A stretch of DNA of 64,000 bases from NCBI GenBank assembly GCA_026988155.1, contig JALSLW010000053.1, positions 43,066 through 107,065 on the forward strand, written 5' to 3'. Both the position numbers and the translations under genes were made by a program. The DNA is from Methylomonas sp. Its GTDB lineage: Bacteria; Pseudomonadota; Gammaproteobacteria; Methylococcales; Methylomonadaceae. Below are positions 59,901 through 64,000 of this stretch, piece by piece; position 1 is the stretch's first letter, and the number at the start of each line of letters is the position of its first letter. The notes below the pieces were generated by a model. The model did not search any database, was not told the DNA's origin, and saw nothing but the letters and a program-made list of their open reading frames with translations.

Positions 59901-60922
59901 CCATCAGCAAAAGACAGAGTGGCTTCTGTTCGGGGTTCATTGCCAACCGCCGTGGCTCGCATTGTGCTTTTCCCTACCAATTTTTCATTAACAACTGCAT
60001 GTCCCTCCCTTGCCTGCAACCGAATAGCTCCATTAACATTAACCGAGGTTGTGGCATTAACGCGCCCCGCCTGATTAACCACAAAGCCCGCCATGGTAAT
60101 ATTGCCCTGTTTGGCAAGCATGCTGCCAAAGTTGCTGACCTTGCCGCCTGTATCCACTTCTACCAGTAAACCGGCGAATTCTTTAGAGTCTGCCTGCTGC
60201 AAATACACTTTATCCTGGCTGGCAACCAACATGATCTGTCCCTGCTTGCCAACCTCCAGTTCACCCCGGTTTTCTATTTCTGGTGCCACCATAATGATCC
60301 TTCCTGAATCGTCAGCGGTAATCTTAGCTCCATGCTTAACCAGAATCTTTTTTAACTCCGCCTGATTTGCCTCTATAAGCTCGGTATCCAGTGCAAATGC
60401 AGCTTCTTTGGTTTCATCAAAAACTCGGGTAATACCCCGCTCAAAAACATCATCGCTAATATTATGAGTAGAGGCAATTAAACTGTTAACATTTATGACT
60501 GATTTAGACCCGAAAATAAAGCCATTTTTATTGATTAGATAGATCTGTCCATTAGCCGTCAGTTTGCCAAGAATATCACTGGCTTTATTGCCCCCTATTC
60601 GATTTAAGGCGACAGAGGTAGAATTTGGCTGAGAAAAATTGACATGATTGCCCGCTCCAATATCAAAACTTTTCCAGTTTAGCGCAGCCTTGTCTGTACG
60701 CTGGTTAATTTGCATTTTATTGCCAGTAATAACAGGCGCATCTACCCTGCCGACTGAAACAAAATTTTGCCCGGCCACTGGCAATTCCGCATAAACCGGC
60801 TGCGTTAATGTACTGGCCAACATCCCCGTTATTGCAAGGCGAACGCCAGCAGATAAAGGGCTAAGATTAAATTTAGCCATTACTTTTTGCTGCTGTTTGA
60901 TTTTCGTCTTTTTATTAACCAT
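50966..60922 (-). CDS. giant filamentous haemagglutinin-family TpsA protein
   Basis: From the ATG at 60922 (AAGG ribosome binding site) it has 3318 residues. The open frame continues 171 nt upstream but runs through a palindromic repeat. It has an extended signal peptide (1-45, ending PVYA), a TPS secretion domain about 50-160 (INQRTDKAALNWKSFDIG, NKNGFIFG at 131-138), then thousands of residues of beta-helix text with repeated DVSGG and LxAxGxI patterns. A DSDADGIDDS calcium-loop-like motif is near residue 2240. The acidic C-terminus has two cysteines (DECGIGGEQDDKDCNG). No VENN motif or toxin domain is seen. The partner TpsB is encoded upstream. Probably a secreted, surface-tethered adhesin. 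Confidence 0.93.
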   Translation of the reverse strand: MVNKKTKIKQQQKVMAKFNLSPLSAGVRLAITGMLASTLTQPVYAELPVAGQNFVSVGRVDAPVITGNKMQINQRTDKAALNWKSFDIGAGNHVNFSQPNSTSVALNRIGGNKASDILGKLTANGQIYLINKNGFIFGSKSVINVNSLIASTHNISDDVFERGITRVFDETKEAAFALDTELIEANQAELKKILVKHGAKITADDSGRIIMVAPEIENRGELEVGKQGQIMLVASQDKVYLQQADSKEFAGLLVEVDTGGKVSNFGSMLAKQGNITMAGFVVNQAGRVNATTSVNVNGAIRLQAREGHAVVNEKLVGKSTMRATAVGNEPRTEATLSFADGSLTAITPEDSKASAIDEQTQPDSFLEFSAHDIEFKSGSKVVAPGANLKITATDSPNNPLLGNSGRITMEKGSVIDVSGIRGVNVSMERNVVEVDVKSFELRDSPFQRNSVLNGQKVDVDIRKDTAIVDTSGARSRIKRTAFERMTEGGNIEMTASGKVDVQKGAVIDISGGSVDVASGKIKTTYLQNEVGKIVEISDANPDEKYVNLFKQEYSEVGYTIAKDAGILEIKTPDILWNGELNAAVINRRRQRTKKTRAKGGDFSVDMSVFNSTKGIDILNGDAFARLDRSGLQKFTLKTWGKVSVADNVSLAFEPWTNVVIEAGNINVYGDIYTAGGKINLSAKRNVTLNGELVLGSDAVLDVSGRWINDPLTMRQGITPTEAIVIGGGSVALSAEGDLTAEQGAKILANGGARLIKDDKYVAGKGGDIALKALGNGTSASLLFLGAQLSASGLESNGKLTLASSGFAISNRNLTDIDSKTTFIDANNAIFSDFSSVTLNAEFESIVIESNAAINLAQRNRRFHHDFISTASHRSLDSITAAVILPEPLRETASQLSLFAKREITMAYGSSILSEAGSTISFVAENSIFADGRISAPAGKIAMKIKAAEGGAFDSKQALWLGEHAELLAKGTVKLDANPRFKTGDVLAGGEIDLIADRGYIIIEEKAVLDVSGTSTVLDLAINGSPSFGYQSAVIGSDAGAIKLVAAEGMLLEGEMTGIGGTDINRDASLLIELNRNKRNEPTNVVVNPPFPHMPLTMTVTQNLSSDFSSSYVFGDELDPLLTGHAGLSADNLMRGGFDYIELITPDSIQFKGDVNLAAGIGLKIDASSIGWQAENGQTDGTVNLDAAYLSIGSSLNRQVNGEPIAGDATFNANGQWVSLFGAIKAEGFGLVNISSRNDLQLKGIQLGARDYLGEWVTAANLNLSASKIYPASLTEYRIAVENNPEGAINISGTEGNSAIPLTAAGKLTLQAAHIRQAGTVLAPLGEINLQAAKTLVLADGSVTSVSAKGLLIPLGVVQGGLDWLYPLNSVENLIFDAAQEKKVVLKAPAIDLVSGSVIDLSGGGDIFSYEFQKGAGGSFDYLLTGSGSNQNSFAVMPALGTEFAPFDFFQSAGSPYKNGETVYLNAGNGLKAGEYARLPAHYALLPGAFLVTAMSDTQDQTLNARTIDGRTVVSGYSTVAGTGKRDARSSGFMIENGEQVRKHSKYETFTGNKFFADKAKENETVLPVLAKDSGIISIQAQTKLRLNGLFNIDAAAHGKGAGMDISATNIRVANTLSEQQEEGVLEILASDLSNLNIVSLLLGGERQRGDKSGETVINVGAESVTFQQNSELDVNDLIVTANNGIFVNKGAKVSATGNIDTSDRLLTVNGDGALLRVSGSAQVDLNRKSSAGLQGQLIVAEGSILQADKSMLLDSSQSTEIAGEIVMNGGSLNLAANAINIGEVDGLENSSALNLSNASLNRMSVDELVLTSRDSVNFYGNTGKLDATGVFQAATGGLAAVEISKLVINAAGISGFATQHGASADNSVNLKLNEFEFKNTLGSVASLPATGSAKLNVEAESITAGEGTFTVSGFESVNLTANEQFKTDGEGRLLVDAALNVAAPLVTASSKSDYKIDAAGHQAVFSGTGNHSEKIVNELTGKLAITADQVAVNTHFSLASGQLGLTALTGDVTLAGQAAIDLSGRQFVFADLTKVTSGGALNVIADHGSIRFQQGSSVNLNGGDNQQLGGTLNLKAIEGDVELNGRMTAQAGTAIIDVAGFEQAEDFSGLINKLNDAGISRKFNYRSRERGINLAADAQIKAQQVKLTADKSSIIVAGKIIADDEKNSKIELFAADNIVLESGSELSANTLSSEQGGKVLLSATDSDLDNLSGIDIQAGSFIKVGNANGKHGKVVLRALRSDSDADGIDDSINIKQVLGTVTGYQGRTVSKEVDGVVTHYNEGNQFYAEGVKIYQDSDGEINSADIAEYKADADIFMAEGNRLKVGADLHSDLQLRPGIEVQSDGDLTLNSDLDTVDWRYASLIDTEQEKYDAAVGQVTLRAAKDLILNSSISDGFKEGIIGFTTIVDQLQAGNSWSFNLVAGADIDSADMTAVDDLGSLVIGSEVKVRTGSGDIKVAVAEDVTFVSQTSVLYNAGRPDTISPYGNWSDFALEYAVYSEYPISGGDIDIVAGGNINGVASTQFINSWLLRQGNWSNTEDHAAEIATSWGIGLGYMPAGFNAATSNKPLFEQNIGSFGGGRVSIAAKGDITDLAVMMPTTGKQVGTPDPNATFQEFLSNKVEINGGGIMRVAAGGDIAGGVFLLGRGQGELNAGGSIKGGTQFTEGPLLALGDSQFVINAGGDIDLSAVTDPMILHNKDSNFFSYSERSSLDISSAAGNVFLGADSKVIGDILKNNGLPGIASGGAHAQLLKIYPASLNVTAFGGSILLKNQIILFPSALGNLNILAKNNISSASSQLFVGMSDTERRLLPTAIFPVASNAMKDARSRLNPIVRGALAHASTPLHAEDSEPVRFITVEGDISQLNITAPKRVIVKAGNDLGNMQLIIQHVNEGDVSVIEAGRDLKFSSERNLELGTLEASIDKIEVAGPGDVLIKTGRHIDLGASEGIVTLGNASNSALADSGANLTIMAGIAKEPDYLGFVNQMKQFVLDHEGDEIISKKFFSDLADLDVNALGKMDSVSLNIKLMPLFYSALKTGGTAEAKGNVLGNKLGFDAISALFPGSGWKGDLKLFFSKIQTIAGGDINLAVPGGDINAGLAVSFSGAKPSSELGIVAQREGEINAFLSDTFLVNQSRVFALGGDDILVWSSEGDIDAGRGAKSAIAAPPPIIRFDEDGNLVIEFPPIVSGSGIRTAASAGKQAGDVFLFAPQGTINAGEAGIGGNNVVLVAKAVLGADNIDVGGTSVGVPTQSSAAPPVSVASNSTASVSKSAEKTVRNGSAEQEEKKMALGLLSVDVVGFGSGDEDECGIGGEQDDKDCNG

Positions 60923-61015
60923 GTTTAAAACCTTGTACAAAAAATAACTGTTATCTATTGGCTCTAAAGCGTTCTTGTTTATATGCTTTAAAAAAATGCA
61001 CTCTAAGCCTAAGCA

Positions 61016-61182
61016 CCCTAGGCAACTCGCAATAAATAACCCACCAATCTTGCTTGTCTTTTTATCCGTCTCCAGCGTTGCAACTTCGGTCACATAGCTT
61101 GCTATGCTCCCTTCGTTGCGCCTTGAAGACGAATAAAAATCCTGCGCAATATGGGTAGGTTATTTAATGCGCGTTACCCTAG
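61016..61182. repeat. 167 bp palindromic element between tpsB and tpsA
   Basis: The outer arms (61016-61045 and 61153-61182) share CCCTAG..AAC-CGC-ATAAATAACC-ACC. The inner arms share GCGTTGCAACTTCGG/ACATAGC around a TTGCTATG centre (about 61075-61128). Imperfect direct repeats TAAAAAAATGCACTCT (60989-61004) and TAAAAAAATTGCACACTC (61183-61200) bracket it. Its core resembles the 29624-29663 palindrome. Confidence 0.8.
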
Positions 61183-61310
61183 TAAAAAAATTGCACACTC
61201 AGCGCGCTTTTTCATTCTGGCCAGCGGGTGGAATTCTTGCCTATTTGTACTGTGCAAGATCTCTCCAATCGTCGAGTGACAGCATCCTTATCCCCACTGT
61301 CATTAAGCTA

Positions 61311-61359
61311 GGAGACGGGGCTTTAGCCCCGTATTTACAGAGACTAAAGCCCCTCCTCC
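61311..61359. repeat. REP-like double hairpin after tpsB
   Basis: GGAGACGGGGCTTTAG (61311-61326) pairs with CTAAAGCCCCTCCTCC (61344-61359). The alternative inner hairpin ACGGGGCT-TT-AGCCCCGT (61315-61332) is perfect. The two structures exclude each other. It lies 17 nt after the tpsB stop and lacks a T tract, so it is more likely a REP-type element or mRNA 3' stabiliser than a terminator. Confidence 0.75.
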
Positions 61360-61375
61360 GAATGTTTTATGCTTC

Positions 61376-62980
61376 CTAAAACTCCAGCCCCACATTAAAA
61401 TGCAGCCTGGATTCTCCAGACCGAATATCACCGTTCTCAATTAATGGAAAAGCCAAATCTAACGCACCTACCAAATAGCGCCACATTTTTAAACGCAGAC
61501 CAAAACCTGCACTGTAAAGCGCAACACTTCTATCCTGACCTTCAGAAGCATGTTTAATCCAGCCTTTGGCGCCATCAGTAAATATCAATGCCCGAAAAGA
61601 ATTAACAAATCCCCAGTCATCGGGTACCAGTCTGGGGCTGTACAGTTCCAGCGAGCCCATCACCCCATCATCTGCTAACTCCTGGCTCTCAAAATATCCC
61701 CGCACACTTGCGGTACCGCCCATGGAAAACTGCTCATTGCTGATTAAGCCGGAATCAGCAAACTGGCTTGATACTCTTCCCATTAGTTCCATATTCCAAG
61801 GCAGGCTATAGCTTAAGTCACTGCCTGCCGTTAAATAGAAAAAGTTTGCTTTGGCCCCATCACGCTTATGGCTAAACTCCTGCGCATCATTGCCCACACC
61901 TCTTAATGAAAATGTTAAACCCAAATCAAAACTGGCAAATAAATTCTCGCTTCGGTGTGATCCCCGATATTGCACCGAAAAAGGCAGATAGCTGATTGGG
62001 GCCGACCGCTGGTTTACATTGGCAAACAGCACGTCTTCTTTAAAATCCTTATAATCTACCCCCAGCGTTACACTGTGCATGTAAGATTCTGTTCCTTCTA
62101 AGGCTCTGACCAGTCTTGCCCCATAAATCTGTCCTTTACCCAATATATTGGTATCTCCCGCCTGAGCAATTTGCGAATCTGATGAGGAGCTTACTGCATA
62201 TAAAGCCAGACGGGTATCACTGTCAAAAACAGGCATCACATAGGTGCCAGAAAACACTTCTACCTCATTGGGCTTTTCAGGTGACGTCTGGTACATAAAA
62301 GATGCGCTGTGAAACTTCTGCCACAGATTGTCATAGCTGAGCGAAGTAGTTAGCCGCAACCTGGAAGTATCCTGCGAATTGCGCCCCGTCAATTCCACAC
62401 TGCCATGCAGTGGCAGCTCATCCTTAACTTTTAGTTCCACCTCTAAAGTACCCGGTGTTTTGCCTGCCCGCATAATCGGAATAATCTTTCTATCCCCTGT
62501 CTGCTTGCTTAACTCAGTCAATTGCCGCTGCATTTCAGGAAAGTTGGGTACCTGGCCTTCTGCAAGCGCAGGTATAGCTTTTTTAATGCGCCCTAATGAA
62601 AAATAACGCGACCCCTTTACCCGCAGCCGTGATATTTTGCCTTCTACCACTTGCAAATAAACCACACCCTTCACCACATCCTGCTCCGGAATATCAACAG
62701 AAACCGTTTTATAGCCTTTCTTTTGATACAGGTTTTCCAAAGTTTTTCTAGCCTGCTCAACGCTGTCAATTGATTTTTTTGGTCCTAGAAACGGATACAC
62801 TATTTTTTCCAGTTCAGTTCGTTCCAATAAAGTATTGCCCTTGATCCTCAACTCTAATAAATCAAACCCAGCCTGTTCACTTGAGCCGGCTACGGCCATT
62901 TTATTAGTTAATAGCAATACCATAATCAGCAGAACCCATCTGCCAAACAACCTGTTTAACTTCCTTAAAATGACTAACAT
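61376..62980 (-). CDS. TpsB outer-membrane translocator (FhaC/ShlB family)
   Basis: A 534-residue Omp85-superfamily transporter of two-partner secretion. After the signal peptide (about 1-31), two POTRA domains follow: 38-117 with FDLLELRIKGNTLL, and 118-190 with ISRLRVKGSRYFSLGRI. The rest is a 16-strand barrel with the VRGY motif in GTASVRGYFESQ (the loop that enters the pore) and terminal phenylalanine VGLEF. It should export the giant TpsA encoded next. Its ATG lacks a good ribosome binding site and lies only 25 nt after the terminator of the preceding gene. Confidence 0.95.
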   Translation of the reverse strand: MLVILRKLNRLFGRWVLLIMVLLLTNKMAVAGSSEQAGFDLLELRIKGNTLLERTELEKIVYPFLGPKKSIDSVEQARKTLENLYQKKGYKTVSVDIPEQDVVKGVVYLQVVEGKISRLRVKGSRYFSLGRIKKAIPALAEGQVPNFPEMQRQLTELSKQTGDRKIIPIMRAGKTPGTLEVELKVKDELPLHGSVELTGRNSQDTSRLRLTTSLSYDNLWQKFHSASFMYQTSPEKPNEVEVFSGTYVMPVFDSDTRLALYAVSSSSDSQIAQAGDTNILGKGQIYGARLVRALEGTESYMHSVTLGVDYKDFKEDVLFANVNQRSAPISYLPFSVQYRGSHRSENLFASFDLGLTFSLRGVGNDAQEFSHKRDGAKANFFYLTAGSDLSYSLPWNMELMGRVSSQFADSGLISNEQFSMGGTASVRGYFESQELADDGVMGSLELYSPRLVPDDWGFVNSFRALIFTDGAKGWIKHASEGQDRSVALYSAGFGLRLKMWRYLVGALDLAFPLIENGDIRSGESRLHFNVGLEF

Positions 62981-63005
62981 GTGTTATCAGTTTTCATATA
63001 GCTTA

Positions 63006-63049
63006 CAAAAAGATCAGGCCCAGGTATCTTTGCAATACCCAAGCCTGAT
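63006..63049 (-). terminator. terminator between the VPxPAA gene and tpsB
   Basis: ATCAGGCCCAGGTAT (63013-63027) and ATACCCAAGCCTGAT (63035-63049) pair with a 7 nt loop. On the minus strand CTTTTTG follows. It is an intrinsic terminator, with tpsB starting only 25 nt later, so it may work as a partial stop or attenuator. Confidence 0.78.
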
Positions 63050-63098
63050 TGACAGAGCCTCCCTGGCTCCAGCGAACGCATCATTCATTCCATAGATA

Positions 63099-63920
63099 TT
63101 AGGCCATTTTTCTTTTACGCTTAACGCCGATCAAACCCAGCATAGCTGAACCGAACATCCATACAGCAGCCGGAACTGGCACTTGTGAGACAGATGATGC
63201 CAAAGTTAAAGTATCGCCATCCAGTTTCCATTTTGCAGCGAATTCCATTTGCTGAGCGGCATAAGTCACTGAGTCTACATTAGCAAATTGAAATGGAATT
63301 TCCTGGCCGTATAAACCATTAGGGTTGTAAGTTGCACCGCCCCATAGTTCAGTAGACCCCGATCTCTCTGTGTGCTGTCCTATATGATCGTCTCCATCAA
63401 TTACTAAGGTAGTCACATTCGCAGGAAAATTTTTAAAATCTCTTCCCGGGGTGTCAGTGTTTATATTGAGAACATGTGTATTAAGAGTTTGTGAAACAAG
63501 TCCAAGAGCAGTAAAATCTGCTCTGGTTTCAAAAAAATTATTATCAGTACCAGTAATTAAAACATTAGGTGAATATGTCGCTTGATTAATGCCTGCAGTC
63601 GCTACGAGGTATATAGTGGTGGATGCATTGAAATCCGGATGATTTTTAAACTCATTCCAATGACTGTATTGTGTTAAATCAACATTCACCAAACTACCTG
63701 TTGAGTCCTTGTGGTCAATTAAAGACTGAACCGTTATACCCTGAGTGTCGCCAATTTTTGCTCCGCCCAAATCAAGCGTAAATGTCTGCTTTGAAGTCAA
63801 ATCATAAACTGACATCCAGGCTTCAGCATTAAGTGAGTTATCTTCTAATATAGCCGCATTTACTGAGACTGTGCTTAAAGCAAGCGTAACAGCCGTTACC
63901 GTTTTCGTTAAATTTTTCAT
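63099..63920 (-). CDS. exosortase substrate, VPxPAA/PEP-CTERM-type surface protein
   Basis: A 273-residue exported protein. It has a signal peptide (MKNLTKTVTAVTLALSTVSVNA), a beta-rich body with no known domain, and the C-terminal sorting signal QVPVPAAVWMFGSAMLGLIGVKRKRKMA with its motif, hydrophobic helix and basic tail. It stands at the head of the adhesin cluster. A related signal occurs on the last gene of the cluster (44210-44728), but the bodies of the two proteins are not evidently similar. The processing exosortase must be elsewhere. Confidence 0.87.
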   Translation of the reverse strand: MKNLTKTVTAVTLALSTVSVNAAILEDNSLNAEAWMSVYDLTSKQTFTLDLGGAKIGDTQGITVQSLIDHKDSTGSLVNVDLTQYSHWNEFKNHPDFNASTTIYLVATAGINQATYSPNVLITGTDNNFFETRADFTALGLVSQTLNTHVLNINTDTPGRDFKNFPANVTTLVIDGDDHIGQHTERSGSTELWGGATYNPNGLYGQEIPFQFANVDSVTYAAQQMEFAAKWKLDGDTLTLASSVSQVPVPAAVWMFGSAMLGLIGVKRKRKMA

Positions 63921-63976
63921 ACTATTATCTAAATTAAAAATTGTTTAAAAAATACCGCACATAAAAAAGGCCACGT

Positions 63977-64000
63977 TACATAAGTACCCAAGTAAAATTA
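63977..64000. repeat. left half of the TAAGTACCCAAGT palindromic repeat
   Basis: ATAAGTACCCAAGTAAAATTA at the window edge matches 29737-29757 nearly base for base. The right arm would lie beyond the window. Confidence 0.7.

Larger units (their letters stand above)
60923..61375. other. 453 bp repeat-rich gap between tpsB and tpsA
   Basis: It holds a 167 bp palindrome (61016-61182) flanked by short direct repeats, a small TGACAG/CTGTCA hairpin (61277-61303) and a REP-like hairpin (61311-61359). No small gene with a ribosome binding site is seen. Reading frames across it are repeat-derived. Confidence 0.75.

Noticed and set aside
53787..60365. Many plus-strand open frames within the TpsA gene
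   Set aside because: They mirror the biased codon use of the beta-helix gene and have no start signals or family resemblance.
50966..60922. Contact-dependent inhibition toxin (CdiA) reading of the TpsA gene
   Set aside because: No VENN motif, no C-terminal toxin domain and no small immunity gene downstream; the C-terminus is a short acidic two-cysteine tail.
60923..61093. N-terminal extension of the giant TpsA reading frame
   Set aside because: The extra 57 codons run through the palindromic repeat and precede a good ribosome binding site and signal peptide beginning at 60922, so they are not part of the protein.

Overview
The window is a low-GC chromosomal segment of a gammaproteobacterium. 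The metY-rimP-nusA-infB-rbfA-truB-rpsO-pnp order, dapA next to bamC, a class I adenylate cyclase and the ribD-ribE-ribBA-ribH-nusB-thiL-pgpA order all point there. The exosortase-type VPxPAA C-termini and the giant filamentous-haemagglutinin gene are common in aquatic methylotroph-like gammaproteobacteria such as Methylococcales. That narrower placement is only an inference, because no methane or methanol oxidation gene is present. Almost everything lies on the minus strand.

Layout from left to right: (1) 1-353, an intergenic stretch with a complete MITE-like element. (2) 354-6811, cysM-purL and dapA-bamC. (3) 6916-12542, a two-gene signalling unit with a 1506-residue hybrid histidine kinase and a receiver-SpoIIE phosphatase. 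(4) 12799-18331, zapE, bcp, a TetR regulator, pgsA, uvrC and a family 5 uracil-DNA glycosylase. (5) 18387-27319, the metY/nus operon with initiator tRNA, double leader terminator, translation factors and pnp. (6) 27502-32253, an APH-fold kinase and a glycolytic group (pfkB, pyk, gap). (7) 32588-36963, a PilZ protein, YccF, a DUF2845 protein and cyaA. (8) 37289-43012, the riboflavin operon with nrdR, nusB, thiL and pgpA. (9) 43122-44078, a class II aldolase-like protein and glutaredoxin 3.

(10) 44210-63920 is the accessory region and the most interesting part. All genes face the same way. In order of transcription they are: a VPxPAA/PEP-CTERM protein, a TpsB (FhaC/ShlB) outer-membrane translocator, a ~3318-residue TpsA haemagglutinin-type beta-helix protein ending in a two-cysteine acidic tail, an ExbB/TolQ proton-channel protein fused to an extracytoplasmic DUF2341-LamG sensor, ExbD, a short TonB, a 16-18-stranded-type putative porin, a periplasmic coiled-coil protein and a second VPxPAA protein. 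I infer a dedicated cell-surface system: two-partner secretion of a giant adhesin coupled to its own proton-motive-force transducer. I know of no described function for this combination.

The intergenic DNA carries at least three families of inverted-repeat elements: a MITE-like family with four copies or relics, long palindromes with an ACATAGCT/GCTATG core, and a TAAGTACCCAAGT palindrome. Several of them sit inside or between operons, including within the adhesin cluster.
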